From Trichoplax sp. H2 (taxonomy: Eukaryota; Placozoa; Uniplacotomia; Trichoplacea): 64,000 bases of DNA. The stretch spans positions 124,001-188,000 of the forward strand of contig NOWV01000051.1 of the NCBI GenBank assembly GCA_003344405.1. Reading direction: 5' to 3'. The notes beneath the pieces were generated by a model, which was not told the DNA's origin, ran no database searches, and worked only from the letters and a program-made list of their open reading frames with translations. The translations under genes and the position numbers were made by a program. Below are positions 10,955 to 29,037 of the stretch, in pieces. Each line of letters opens with the position of its first letter. Position 1 is the first letter of the stretch.

Positions 10955-12147
10955 AAATTTCCTCTTCTCGTAACCATAACGAAATATTTTTAGACTCTGC
11001 CAACGATACGCATAGTAAGCAGGAAATGTGTAACGTTCCATTTTACCGTATGGTACTGTGAAATGCTTAAATTACAATAAAAACTGTACTATCAATTCTA
11101 ACAGAATTGAATCAATGCAATAATATAACTCAGCTACTGTCAATTCTATGCGCAACCACTTTAAATATGTAAGTAAGATACTTGTCTTTTTTATATTGTA
11201 TCTTAATAAATCGACTTAAATGTGAGTATGTGTTCGCAAAATGTTATCTTTCAATTAAAAACGGTGCTTTTTGCATATATTGGAATATGTTATATTCTAA
11301 ATTTCATGGTAATGTTGTGATTGAGCACGTTATGGTTAATATGAATAAACAACACGTACGTATCGCAGTTAGAACTGACTGTAATACGAGTATACTTTCT
11401 AACCTGTATGCGAACGGCCGATTACTAAATGTTTTGCTTATTTTATCGGTATTCTCAGTCGATTTCATCGATCGAAGAAAATACGTGCAATTTCGTAAGA
11501 GTGTCCTCTATTAAACATGACATATTATAGCTAAAAATCGGATAACAAGAATTTCCGTATGGTATATGGCAGATACATAACTTTTTGTCAAGCGGCAACA
11601 AAATCTTACAGTTAATTCTTCTTCTACTACTAAAACATCAAATGTATCCATAAACTTCAGATAACCATCAGACTGTACTAGTACGCTAATATGATCTTGA
11701 TTTTATTATTAATCAGCTGAACGTACTCTCTACGATGCTGTATCCATAAGCTTACCTCAAGCCCAGTTAACCTTCATTCAGCATAGGAACTATAGTAGAC
11801 AGTACGCTTTTTTACTGCATATTCTACCTACCCTTTCATATTGAAATACAAACCAAATGATTTCTGTATGTAACTCACATAAAGCTAAATTATAATTGAT
11901 TTGATTGCTATCTCCCCTTAATGAGCGATAAAAATTTGTTGCGGTAACTTCCTACGTATCGATTAATTTCCGACCAGTGAGTCTTGAAAAATCGTAAGAT
12001 AATACGTATAGCTGATACCATAAAGTCATAATAACAAAATTCAATGCTGGCCGTAGCAATCTATCGGTGCTCAATATTACGATATTTGTAATGCAATGGC
12101 CACATTGTAAGCAATAATAGAAAATCCAACACATTGCAAAAGTTCGC
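10955..12147. other. Convergent spacer between TMX1 and CRNKL1
   Basis: The 3' ends of TMX1 (+) and CRNKL1 (-) face each other here. An AATAAA at 11076-11081 lies 122 nt beyond the TMX1 stop and suits its polyadenylation. A 110-codon frame at 11182-11514 has no recognisable features and lacks an ATG at its start. GTAC palindromes are nearly absent here. Confidence 0.5.
11076..11081 (+). promoter_or_regulatory. Putative polyadenylation signal of TMX1
   Basis: Canonical AATAAA on the plus strand, 122 nt downstream of the preferred TMX1 stop codon. It is the first such hexamer after the gene. Confidence 0.45.
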
Positions 12148-12153
12148 TTTATT
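12148..12153 (-). promoter_or_regulatory. Putative polyadenylation signal of CRNKL1
   Basis: AATAAA on the minus strand (TTTATT on plus), about 150 nt downstream of the CRNKL1 stop codon at 12301-12303. Confidence 0.45.
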
Positions 12154-12300
12154 ATTTGCGTTTAATGGTTGACTTAAAATTATAATTATCAAGATATACA
12201 AATGCAAAAGATTTGAAACCTACTTAATAGGAAGACATATTTAGATAAGGTATTAATTTACAGAATATAATAAGATGCTATATTCGATGAATAAAAACAC

Positions 12301-15300
12301 TTAATTCGAAGTCTGTTGCTGCATTTTCCATTTCTTTGCCATTTGGAGAAGTTTAAAGTTAGGCATATTCTCTTCGCTGTCCGGGAATATGTAGTCGTAG
12401 TATTCCTCCCAACCGCCGTCGGTCTGTAAATATGTAAAGACATTCAAAGATATATCGTATCATAATTACTCTAGAAAAAATACAATAAAAGATAAAATAC
12501 CCCATCCTCATTTTGTGCTTTTCGTCTCTTCTTAATTTTGCGAGGCATTAACTTTTGTACAGCATCTAACTTTTCACTTCCGTTTTGTGCCTTAGATTTA
12601 TAATAGAAAATATGTTTAATCGGGTTTAAAGCCAATACTTTTGTACTTACTTAAAGGTAGAAAACTATGCATGCCTACTTACTTCGAAATCTCTCCACGA
12701 CTCCAACAACATTAATCTCTCTTCTTTAGCGTCTGTCTTCCTTAAGGCATTATTTGCACGCTCATAAGTAGAACTAAGAAATTATAATCGCATGAGACCA
12801 TTATCAAATCAAAATTACAGCTAATCTACATAATTTTACTCACCGACAACGGTCAACTGCCCCATTCTCTTCAGCATTTAGTTCAAATAGAGCATAGCTA
12901 ATCCAAACCTAAATAAAACATAGTTCATTCATCCTTTGAGATGTACAAAAGACTTTCGAAATGAAATCCATCAATACCAAAGATTACCTTAACATGTTGG
13001 GTCCTTTCTAACAGTTTTTCATATAAACTCCTAGCGTTTTCGTACTCCTCTTGACCAATCTCAAAGTCTATGTAACTTTTCCACAAAACCTAGGTATATT
13101 ACACCATATACAGCAATTACACTTGACAATTCTCTGCTAATTATACTCACATCTTTCAAAATAATACTAGAGTAAAATAATACCTCCGGCATATCCATTA
13201 TTGGTTGATTGATGGCTAACTCAAATATAGCTCTAGCACGCTCTACATCACCTAAAATAGTCTCAAGTTCCGCATACTACAGTATCATTATAATAAGCAT
13301 CTATTAATACATAGCTACAATTATTTAATTCAGTATTAACATATAGCATAGCAAACACATAAACGAACCTTAACCCAACTTGTACAACAAGAAGGATTAA
13401 ATTGTAAAAATTTCTCGTATAACTGTCGACATCTGTCAAATTCTCGTAATTGTAGCTCCAACTCAATGTAGCTTTTATATAACTTCTCTTTGGGGCATCT
13501 CCCAATAGCATTGCCCTAATTAACAAATAATTCCGTAAGAATACATTATGACCTGTAAAATTCCACTATACCCTACTCGTTACCAAAATCTTCCGGGCAG
13601 AAGTAGCGTCCTTTTGACGAATCTCGAAATTAGCCAACATTATCCATATTTTGGCAAAAGTAAACTAACAAGCGAGATACAATAAATACATATTATAAAA
13701 GGGACCATTTATGACTTCTTACCGCCTGAAAGGACGTATTCATGATTAAAGTAATCTAAATTTGATATAGAATCTAGCATAATTACACTTAAAACATATA
13801 TACTGAAAATCAGCGGCAATGTAATTTGAAGAAATGTTAGTTTAGATATATTAGCAGAACTGAAAAGAATCAACGAAATTGTAAAGCTTCATTGTTCTCA
13901 CCTTCTTGTGAGGTATAAGATTTAAGCAAGCCGTGTAGACCTCTCGTGCTCGTTTTACATCCTGAAATCATTATCGCAACACTTTTAAATATTTCACTAT
14001 AGTACAGTATTTTGCTAAGTACAAAGCAAAAAATATCAAACCTTAGCCACTAATTCTTCAAATAAGGCGTAATAAATCCAAAGATATATATATCGGCGCC
14101 AATAGCGTTTTTCCTAAAAGCCGATTGCTGTCTTTAGTATCGTATGATAGCATAATCTACTTATGGTAGTAACTTAAATATTTTACTTGAATTAAAGGAA
14201 CGTTAGCTATAGCCCGTTCATAGATTTCACGAATAGCTTCTTCATCTTCCTCATTTTCCATTAGTCGGACGTAATCAAACCAAACATCATAGTTATGAGG
14301 ATTACTTTCAAGTTCCTAAAACGGCATTATCGTGGTATTATCATAGGTTAAATAAAACTATGCATTTACTCTATACAGCATGCTATCACATCATCTTAAT
14401 AACAGATATACAATTCTATGCAGTACAACAAGATCTCTCTCAGAAATTCGACTACTCAATAAGGTAAGGTTCAAAGTATAAACTTGTAATACTGTAGTAC
14501 TAGTATTGAAGTGGAAAGTATTTTACCTCTTCATATTGACGACGACGTTTACTAGTAACCACAGTCTCTATGCCCATTCGATCCCCATGTCTTTTCTCGA
14601 ACTGTGTAAAATTTTTATATAATTCTTTGGCATCTTCCTTAGGCAATGTGTCTAAGGCATACTTATAAATCATACGAGCACGTTCAAACTACGAAAGAAA
14701 AGTGTATAGAAAATATACAATTAGTATTTCAAAATTATGCGTTAATCATTCTCACTTAGCATATTAAAATACGATATACCTCTTTGCACTTTTCCTCGAG
14801 TTTAGAGAAAGCGATAAATATAGATTCATCCATAAGTTCATCGCCATAAAAATCCATAGCACGCTCATATACTTTCCTAGCTTCCTCTATATATTTCAGT
14901 TATATATATGTCAATACGTATAGATCAGCAGGAGTTAAGATTAACAAGATATAAAATAACAGCATTAGACTCGTTAATGTAAATTAACCTGAGCCACCGT
15001 GTTGCTCTTCAAATCTTGCAAATTTAATCCAATTTTTTATATCAGGATGAACGACCACAACTGTAAAAGCATTAAAATATTTATCCATAAGATCAAGTAC
15101 ATCTAAAAAGATCCTTATTACATTAAGAACTGACACATGATATCAATATTGTAGCATCTATGAGCAGTAGATAAGATAAGCCTAATAAAAAATAATAACG
15201 TACATCTTTCGTAAATATTCCTCGCCTTATCGACCTCTTTATATCTTAGTTCCATTTTAATGTACGAAAACCATGCCTACGGATAATATAAAAAACTTGA

Positions 15301-16608
15301 TTAAAAGATTTATCCAAATTAACGTTCCAATCGGTAGTACTGTTTACAACCTATCCACCACTATCGTGTCATGAAATGTTTGCTAGTTAAATAACCTGTT
15401 CTTCTGGTTCCCATTTCATCCATCTTTCAAAAATTTGACGTGCAGCAGGTATGTTACCAAGCATTTCTTCCATGTACGTATATTTATACCTACAACGTTA
15501 AAATTGACCATAAGGTTAATCTTGACTATAATGGCCTGTAGCAGTAAGTCGAAAGAACTACGCGTGTATATCAAAATTAATAAATTAACGTCGTATTCTT
15601 ACCAAAATTGATTAGCACGAGGTAAAATAGTGACGGCTCGATCCCAAATATTTCTGGCATGATTTATTTGACGATTCCTTTATAAAAGTGGTTGTGTAAA
15701 ATGAATATTTGTAGCAATTTGTATCAATGACAATTTGATTAGTCAAGGTAGCAAAGCATAAAGTCTATACTACGTGTATGTTCAATATATTACACATACC
15801 TCATTTCCATTTCAGCATATTTCAGCCATACTGCCGTGTTACGATGGTCAACGTCAAGACCTCTTTCGTAAATAGACCTAGCCCTATTTCATTAATTATA
15901 TAATATATGCATTTTAGTGTCTGGTTAGGACAGAAGAGGATATCGTTGTCATTAAGCAGGCCTAAGCAATAAAGATAGACGTTTAACCAATGGCACACCC
16001 GTTACTAATTTTAAAAATTTCAATATGGTATTTATTAATGTATCCGGTTGAAGGTAGAGAATATTTACCGATCAATTTCGCGCTGACTCTCTTCCCAGCT
16101 AGCATATTTCAACCAATTCCCCATTAGCGTCCGATTCTTACGCAAGTTATCTTCGAAATCTTTCCTTTTCCTTAGCTGATAACTTCGTAATTCTTCGGGA
16201 TCAGTAATCTTTTGCTTCGGTGGCTATAATCATTACGTAAAGCATTTATAATGCAAAGAATGCATTTATGATGATGATAAAGTACTGGTGTAGTATAGCT
16301 ATTTTATCCAATTTGCTAAGATTGTACTACTAAAGTGTAGATCACTTGTTTGCAATGATGACAACACGTTCATCCAAGTGATTGAATATTGAATTGTATT
16401 CATTACACGTTGTTAGTACTTGGCCAATGTAGCCTAGATAAAGCAACATTATTACCGGTGGAATTCCTTCTAATTGCCTTTCTTGGGCTTCACGGAGAAG
16501 TTGTTCGGCCGTAATTTGTACAGGAGCAGGCAATTTATTTTTGACCTGGGTAGCAATATGACAATTAATATAATCCATGATGATGATGATCGCACGCCAT
16601 CGAGTCAT
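12301..16608 (-). CDS. CRNKL1: Crooked neck-like pre-mRNA splicing factor (CRNKL1/Clf1)
   Basis: Scaffold of the Prp19-associated part of the spliceosome, nuclear, built from HAT (half-TPR) repeats. Twenty exons in transcript order: 16456-16608, 16069-16223, 15800-15883, 15603-15677, 15396-15489, 15204-15276, 14989-15060, 14780-14886, 14527-14688, 14187-14315, 14042-14113, 13902-13961, 13584-13664, 13369-13515, 13184-13276, 12988-13089, 12844-12908, 12683-12773, 12501-12590, 12301-12423 (675 aa, close to the human length). Landmarks are [15 protein letters not shown] near the N-terminus, HAT units such as [31 protein letters not shown] and IPHKKFTFAKIW, and a C-terminal [12 protein letters not shown]. 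The frame is continuous across all junctions. The start is uncertain: ATGs at 16608 and 16578 give an N-terminus unlike other CRNKL1 proteins, and a possible acceptor (CTACCCAG) precedes the conserved VKNK, so a further upstream exon may exist. Confidence 0.95.
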
Positions 16609-17044
16609 ACACCAGTAGATAGGTTATTGAATAGAGTAATTTTTCTCTTGTAATGTATCTTATATCGTAAAGACTGCTTGTTCACTTGGCTATATACTGT
16701 ACTTTACTGTAGATCGCTATCTCTATCCTTTCAATTGATTGATATAGCAAGAGTTACCTTTGCCACTTTGGGGACTGACGTCCTGACATTTCTATTTTCT
16801 GGAGCGGTTGACATTTTCAAGTTCTTCAAGTATGATATCGACACAAGCAATAAAACACTCTTTGGTAGTGTGCTGTCTACTAAGAATGTCAATCACTAAA
16901 TAGGCAAAGTAAGGCAAAATCAATCAGCTTCTATCCACGATGGCAATATCAATGAGTGAAATATTGAAGTGATGTCTAACCTTTGCAATAATATTTCCAG
17001 GATGAAGAGCATCAGCGGCTAACGATCGTGGACTCCAGACTGCA
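16609..17044. other. Divergent spacer, CRNKL1 side
   Basis: This part of the 1.65-kb spacer between the divergent CRNKL1 and SRP54 genes is where the CRNKL1 promoter and any missing first exon should lie. No TATA box stands out. A frame at 16678-16899 has no recognisable features. Confidence 0.4.
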
Positions 17045-18110
17045 ATGTTGTACTCAGCTTCTACAGTGTACAGTACAGCATACTGTAGTACGACAGTACT
17101 GTACTGTACTGTACATAATACAAAATTATGTACCGTGTACAGTGCAATATACTGTAGTACTACAGTACAGTTTAGTACGGATCCATTGGCCGGTTGCATT
17201 CCATACAGTACTGTACTGTACAGTGTACAGTACAGTAATGTAGAAATAAAAAGTACTGTAGTCGACATCCAGTTGAGGAAATAACGGTTTGTCATTGAAC
17301 ATAATTTATGAACAAGTTCAACGTTGTATGTCAATTTTTAATTCAAGAATCTTGTTATTCAACTCTTTTATGATCGCTTAATGTATTATTTGTCTACTTT
17401 CCAAAATTTATTTTTGTTTGGATGTTAAAATTGATGGGCTAAAATATCTGAAACATACAGTATTCCAAGTTTTTACACACCGCCGTACAGTACTGTATGT
17501 ACTGTACACTGTACTGTATATTGTACTGTACAGTACAACGGCAGAGTGTCGACTATACTGTACAGTAGAGGTCCAGCGAGCTAACCAGAGAAAGACTTTT
17601 GCAGTCATTTTCTAGACTGTACTGTGTACAGAAAAACTCCACTGCACCATAGAGATACAGTACAGAAGATAGAAAAAAATCGCTCTTTAAGGAGGAAAAC
17701 GTTTCCTACTCATGGAGACCCTAGTACCCATGAAAAGCATAGGACACAGTCATAAACACATGAAAATGATGTTAAGCATGGCGATGATTTCGTACTGTGC
17801 TTGTGACATCATTTTTGCGAACGGGTTGGATTGCTTCTACGCCGATTCAGTATACTAAGTGCAGCTGGGTAAAGGTGCCTTGGCGTACAGTATCGCCATC
17901 GACACTGTACGATACACTATACGTACCCATAACCTGATGAATGTGAGCAACACTCGAGCGCATAAAGCAAAGTCATTGTCACTTACTTAGAGTACTGCGT
18001 ACTGTAGGTGACAGTCCAGCTACAGTACATCACACTCAAGACAAGTACTGTAGGGTGTACAGTACTGTACTGTACTATACGCATGAGTACCAGTATGGTA
18101 TGGTATGGTA
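17045..18110. repeat. GTAC palindrome cluster in the CRNKL1-SRP54 spacer
   Basis: Dense runs of ACTGTACAGT and GTACTGTAC occur at 17060-17260, 17480-17560 and 17990-18110, with thinner sequence between. Overlapping palindromes could fold into long hairpins. They create spurious open frames rich in Tyr, Thr, Val, Cys and Leu on both strands, which should not be annotated. The block ends about 150 bp before the SRP54 start codon. Confidence 0.75.
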
Positions 18111-18258
18111 CGGTACGACACTGGTTAATCCAGTACACAGCAACCGAACCATCCCACTGTGGCGAATGCCGAAATCGCCACTAGACTCCATTTTGTTTCT
18201 TGATTTTTCAATATCTTTTTACATCAATCTTTCCCATACATTCTACAAATAAGACACT

Positions 18259-22306
<4,048 letters not shown>

Positions 22307-25300
22307 TATTGTTATCGGACGTTGTGAAGGCAATTAACTACTTTTGACCGTAACATAGAAAGCAACATCTTAAGAATGTAAATCGCTATTAAGCATTCGA
22401 ATGAAGAAATACCACATGATGAAATTATTCAACCTTACGAAGGTTAAAGTAAATGACTAATCTTTTTGAAGTATTCTCTGGTATAATAAGCAGACGTTAC
22501 GTTTACGTTATACATGTTGACAATATACTGTATCATATATTCGGTGACGATCACAACTGATATCAAATCGTGTTATCGTTAAAAATATTAATTTGAGGTG
22601 GATAATCTGTAATGAAATTAAAAAGAGTTGTAACTATTTTCTATGTTCACACGAAATACTTTATGTATTGCTTGTGCAGTATATGGTATTTATATAGTGT
22701 TGTGCATAATGACAAACATTTGATGGTACTGTCTCACTTTACTACTATTGATACGTCACTATGCTTTGTAACATTTGCTATTCTTGCATTTATAACAACA
22801 CAAATTTTAAAGGTATTGGATGATAATGCATATAATTTTAGGTCAAGTGCATACAAATTATTAAACTCATTCCCTCAATTTGAGTTGGGCTTGATCTATT
22901 TAATTACTACTGATAATCTCAGACATTCAATATTGTAACACAGACGCAGAAGATTGTTAAATAATATAGAGCATGACATGTTCGGCCTTATTGTACTGAA
23001 AAAAGAACGTACCATAATAATTAGTTTTTTATCTATAAATGTATTCGTTATATATTATAATCCTGTTAAGTGGCTATAGTATATTAGACTGCAAGTTTTT
23101 ACATCATGACAAGGGTACCTTCAATAATATCTACGTATATCAGCATTCCATTCTTTCAACAGGCTTATTTCTTTTTAAAGACTACCCCATTCAAGGTAAC
23201 TTTCATAACTCTCCAATGCAATAGATATACTCTACGGAGAAAAGACTATTAAAATACTGCCAAAAGGAGTTATTCTTCGCTGCCAAACTTTTAGGAATTA
23301 CCGTAAGAGAGTTGATTTGATGAAATAAGAAGAGTTGTCGCATGAAATGTCAACTATTTTTGTATTCACCTACTATTAAAATACTACTGGTACGCTACAT
23401 TTGCATAAAAGAGTGCAGAGCTCTTTGGGAGTGTACAGTACTGTAGATGCAGGTGTAGTCCTTATGCCCTTATATCTTGCTAGGGAACTGCGCTTCCTGT
23501 CAATCGTATAAGGGTCCTTGTAACAATTTTTTTTTTGCAGTTTAGAAATGCAGTTCAGTAATTTAAAGCATTGAGAGCATTAAAGATCAGAGTAATAAAT
23601 ACAAAACACGATAAGTGCGCCACCACTAATAGCAGTAACGTTATAGCCAAATTCATTTCGTACAGTATAACAGACCTTCTCTTCGAGGAACTTAATTAAT
23701 ACTCAAATAGCATCAGAAAATCATTCTGGTACGATACAATAAAAGTATGCCATATTACACCCTAGCCAGCCTAAAATCTTGCTCGTGAGTGTCCGATATT
23801 AGGCGTTAAATCAAACTATATCTATCAACATGTATAATTTCCATACTCAATATTTTCGATGAAGGTATGCAATCAATCATCTAAAAAACGATTCAAATAA
23901 TATTGATGTAGATGGTATAGTAGCTTTAATGAATGGATATGCAAACCGAAAAATAAGGCAATTATTACATATCTACTTAAAAGTTAAAGCTACTTATTAG
24001 TTATTGTACCATATGAGTGATTTTATAACTCTGAACTTTGTCGCCGATGCACATTCAAGTAGTATTATAATATCATTTGTATCTTCATAGCTATAAAATT
24101 TTTGCATAATAAAAGATTCAAATATATATTCGTATCAGTCCCGCATTCGAATCTTGCATATATACTACTACACAGTATTATGATTAAAAAACGTAAATTG
24201 ATATTGGATGATTAGTTATAGCTGAAGACACAATATTAAATCATCGATATTTACGAATTAAGAAAATAAAGTAATCAATAAAATCGTCTCTTTCATTCGA
24301 ATTGAAATCTTAATAAATTATGAATTTGTTTATAGCAAAGTTACTGTAATACATATTCTTTAGATGGTTGATTCCAATGCAGTATTGTAGTTTTAGAAGC
24401 TGATGTTGCATTCGAAATCATGTATACCTAGTATGGTGTTATGTCAATAAAATAGATTAGAAATTTGATGATAAAATCTCGGAATATCTCGATCTGATTC
24501 GTCTACATTGTAATATGTTCACTACTATAAGATAACTAAGACATACTGATACTCTACACGAATGATTACATTTCCTGGCGCTTCATGTATATCTAGTAAT
24601 GTCAATACACATAATTTATGCTAATGGCAGAAATATTGCTAGAAATTACGCTCTATTCAACCACAGTTTCCTAATTTTTGCTGTCTACGGATGAATACGG
24701 TTATTTATAATATACGACAATTAATAAAATCAGTAGTATGAATACATAGCAAGAATAAAATCTTGCTAAAATACAACTCTTAATAGTTAGTTATTTCAGA
24801 ACTATAATTAGGGATGCCTATGAAAGCTATCCAAAATTATCCCATTAAATCATAATCAGATTGATGGCATCGGTAAAATCGAATCTTATTCTATATTTAA
24901 TTTCCTTCATTTCAGCTATCACAACTTCACTAGAAGGTGTCTATTATAATTATTTATTACGGCAGACAATATCCAATTATAAGCTGATATGCTAATGATA
25001 ACTTTATCTTGAAGGCCCTTGTTACGTTATATCATTTATATTAAGTACAATAAACCTATTACGAAATTTCTATTTCGTAGGACTAATCAAAAATCCCTAG
25101 TTCACGTATATCGTACAAAGATCAATAAACAGAATTAGTAGATGACAGTTTTCACATTCAGTGAAGCACAAATTATATGCTAATTCACGGTTAATAACCC
25201 CATTCAAAGGATTTTCATTTATATTATGTTCTTGTATCACTTTACTAATCTTATCGCCTTTACTAGAATTAGTTTTTATCGCTTTAAAGAATGATAGCGT

Positions 25301-28300
25301 ACATGCTTTTGTTACTGTAAGATAATTTTTCTTGTTACTGACATTAATTTTGTTCCGATAGATATGATTACTTACATATACGCAGTAGATACAAGATATC
25401 ACATCATAATTTAGCGAACTATAATATCTTTTACTGTCTAGGAATATCTTCTGAAGTTAATGATATAATTTCAATTTAAATACCTATGATAATAATAATC
25501 ATCATCATATGTATTTAAGCGGAACTTGAAATGCGTTTGGGTCAAAGCCCTTTTAAATATATGACGCCAGTCGCCCGACGTCTAAAATATGAAATAAAAT
25601 TTTATATTTTGGGCGACCAGTATCGAGTTTAGGAAAGGATTTAGCCAAATATGTCTAGTTCTTGATTCGACGCAATGTAAATGTAGCTCTACTGTAAGCC
25701 AGTAAAAAGCGAAGTATCACGAGCGAGGAAATGCACTACGGTAATGCAAGTTTTATGCTCAAATTAAGCCATAGGTCAAAGGCTCACGGTTACAACTTCG
25801 TGTGATCTATAAAATTAGGTACAGCTAGATGCAAAGCTGGTAGCTAGCTTTTTATGTTTTTTTTATTAATATGAAACTTGAATAGGCGTTGCTGGCTTTA
25901 CAATTTCCGGTTGCACAATTAGATACAACTTCGTATGATTTATAAGTTGCGTATAGCTGATACTGTAGTTAGGTTCTATAATTTAATTCTGGCACGGAAG
26001 TTAAAACAGATAATGCAGGCTTAATCATACTACTTACTAGTTGTATCATTAGATATCAGTATAGAATAAGCTTAAACCACATTGATAGAAATTTTTAATT
26101 TAAATATACGAATGGGTGCGTATAGTGCATTTCTTCAAAAATGTTATCCTTGGGTCTCTATGCATAAAATGTCTTATAGCGTACAATCCATTATGAAACC
26201 CTTAATTCTATTAAAGCGACATGATATTTGCTATCCATACGCGTAAAATATGACATATATTTGTCTTCTATAACAGTCCTCTACGTTAGTTTAAATCTTT
26301 GGAGAGAATCAGGTATATGCTTTGTTGTTATGCAGAAAAGAACCATTCTTTAATGAGATGCTGAGATCTTTTACAGCCCTAAGGCTAAGATAGTATTTAC
26401 TTGTTGGAACGAATTATAAACAAAGCAATTCTTTGTTTAGATACATAGCTTACTCATTGAATTCTATCATGTTACGAATTCATTTTATTGATCTACGTGC
26501 ACATGCAAATTTGCTTTAATTAGCCTCCTTAGAAGATATACCCAGTAAATTGATAAAAAGCGGAGACGCATAATAAAATCATTCATGCCAGTACGCTAAT
26601 ATACAGTGCTCGTTTAGATTAATCACGCTAGAAATTTGGGGCAACTTTTAAGACTTGATTGATAAGTTATAATTATTATCCATGAAAAAAAGCATTCAAA
26701 AAAATCTCAACTAATGACTTCTAAAACCCCTCAGGCAGGATTCTAAATTGTTACTAATTATTTTCCGTGGTGATTGTCAAGGATTGATCTTGACTATTGA
26801 AGGCAGAAAAGTAATGCCAATGTTGTATACTTCAGTTTTGTGTAAATTATACAGTGGACAATGCTGACCACTTGATATAATTGATATGTTCCTATTTCAT
26901 CAAAATGTCTGTAAACGTTTAATTTCATATATGGAAATAATTAACTGATAATTGACGCAAATAAAACGTGGGCACCGAATCAGATATAGATTGTATGAAA
27001 GTTTATGCTATAGTCTATACTGCCTATTTATTAACAATTTATTCGTTATGACAGTAGTTCCAACTTGTTCTCTCGGAAGTAGCTATCACATCAAGACAGT
27101 AAAGTGGAAGTATTACGCAGATAGAACATTTCGTAAGGACCGTCTCTTCATGTGTAGCAGTATAGTAGTATATGATTGATTTATAAGACGGATATTTACG
27201 AGACAGAAGTTTACTTTGGCCAATGAGACAAAGCAAATCAGGTTGCTGGCGTTTGTCTATCCATGATGGTATTGGTGTCTTGAATAATATTGATAACGAA
27301 ACAGCTATTAACATTAAGCGATTTCATTGATTACTAAGTTAAAAGTATCGCCAAGACAGATCATTTAGCTAAAACTAGCAGTCATTATTTTCGTCCTCAA
27401 CATTAAACAGCATTGAACAGCATAAAAAGATTGCTTACTCCTATGAATACTAGTGAAAATGGCATCGATTTATTAGTCCAGACCACACTAACAATAGACC
27501 TAGAAAAAGTTTACAGTTCATAATTGCGCAATTTAATAGCCATAATGTTGTTGTCTTGTATTACATTGATACCTTACTGACAGAATCAGAAGTCAATTGA
27601 CTTTTATTTGTGATGTCTTTGGAAGAAATAATGCCAGTTCTGTAATTATATCGACTATAATAACAAATCCATTGACGTTGCATAGTCACTATGACAACCT
27701 TGATTCGACTACTTCTAGTATTGCTACTCCCAAGCAATTGGAATATGAGACGATGATGGAGTTGTATGGAAATAGGGAAATTGCTATAACTGTATCAAGT
27801 ATTTTCAATGGTACAATAGCTACGTAAACAACGAGCAGTAACGCTAGATTTTATTCTATAGCGAATTAATTACTGAATGAGTGTACATACGAAGATGAAT
27901 GGTAATTTTGTAAATTTAGACTTATTAGCCTACAATAAAAGATTATTTCTCCATGGCTAGTTACCTATTCGATTTTCTATTTGGCGATAAGTTATTAGGA
28001 AATCATGTTGAAACGATGACGACCAATTGCTTTCTAATCGAAGTGTATAAGATCTTAATAGGGGAATTAATCTTGATTTCTTAAAATATCGACGCATGTT
28101 TTAACATTACAGTAATCTAATTCCATAGAACACTAATTTGCTCTAGAAAGTGCATTCATGTCCAATTTTTGTTGGCGCGCCGCAATCATCAAATGATTGG
28201 AGATCGAAATCAATAAACTGATTTGAGTGGTTACATTGAATTGTCCTCAATGAACTATTATCGTTTTATTGATCAATAATTTTATCATCGCTTATGTTGT

Positions 28301-28930
28301 ATATTGTACTATACTGTACCCATCTTAGTGAATATGGACGCATAAAATAGACAAATTCGTCGATAAGTTATGCATTGCTAACCAATTCATTAGCTCATAG
28401 TCAAAGATCTAAAGCATCTAGTCTAACCTAATGGTCATGCCGTTCAATCGTTCTTCCACTCAGGTTATTCAATTCAATAACCTGATGTTGTCGATACTCG
28501 ATAAGTCACTACCATTAAATTACTCCTCGATCTACTTTGATTTACTGATAGCCTCTACACATTTACGTCCTTGGGATAACGTTCTTCATCAGAATGACAG
28601 TTTTCCCTTTCGGCTATTTATTCTCTCCATCTTAATAAGAAAAATAACAATCATAATTATGACTTATTATTATGACTTAGTGAAGAATTGTTGAATTGTA
28701 TTTGGTTCAAATGATTGACGATCTCATTTGTGTGTGGACTATCGTTCGACCTTGGATTGCTGTGCTATAAATTCTATAGCAGTTTTTACATAACCTTCAT
28801 TAAAATCAATTATAGAAAGCATCACTGTGGTCTCCATTTGTATGGAAAGTCAATGAATAATTTTTCTACAATCGTCATCACTCTTGAAAATTAGCTTATG
28901 TAACCTTTGTAATAATATATCGATCTTGTT
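22307..28930. other. Gene-poor AT-rich region
   Basis: No coding exon that I can support was found in 6.6 kb. Open frames such as 22612-22938, 25097-25402 (minus), 27597-27827 and 28431-28694 lack family signatures and look like chance frames. A perfect inverted repeat with 9-bp arms and a 6-nt loop (CAGGTTATT..AATAACCTG) lies at 28461-28484. A short repeat beginning TACAACTTCGT occurs at 25791 and 25924. GTAC palindromes are rare here. Confidence 0.45.
25568..25620. repeat. Imperfect hairpin / foldback
   Basis: The left arm GTCGCCC followed by AAAATAT, with seven extra bases (GACGTCT) between, pairs with the right arm ATATTTTGGGCGAC. The result is a strong stem with a bulge. The G+C-rich arm ends contrast with the AT-rich surroundings, so this may be a remnant of a miniature foldback element. 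Confidence 0.4.
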
Positions 28931-29037
28931 CTAGACTGTACACTGTACAGTAGACCGTAGACGAGAGAGAGAGCTAGCTGTTTTGAGAAGAGAACTTTAT
29001 ATATTCTCGTGAATCAGTCAGGTACAAGGTAGAGAGA

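Noticed and set aside
11182-11514. 110-residue ORF between TMX1 and CRNKL1
   Set aside because: No ATG at its start, no splice-compatible partner, lies in a convergent 3' spacer and resembles nothing I know.
13718-13745. Exon-like piece with donor GTAAGA in a CRNKL1 intron (minus strand)
   Set aside because: The flanking exons (ending IPHKK and starting FTFAK) join directly in frame and match the family without it.
16924-17334. Long ORFs on both strands with runs of YSTV, CTVLY and similar
   Set aside because: They are translations of GTAC palindromes, which are open in several frames on both strands at once; the same residue patterns recur at 5993-6287, 17028-17615 and 56134-57707.
22612-22938. 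108-residue ORF downstream of SRP54
   Set aside because: AT-driven composition, no recognisable family, and a position consistent with the SRP54 3' flank.
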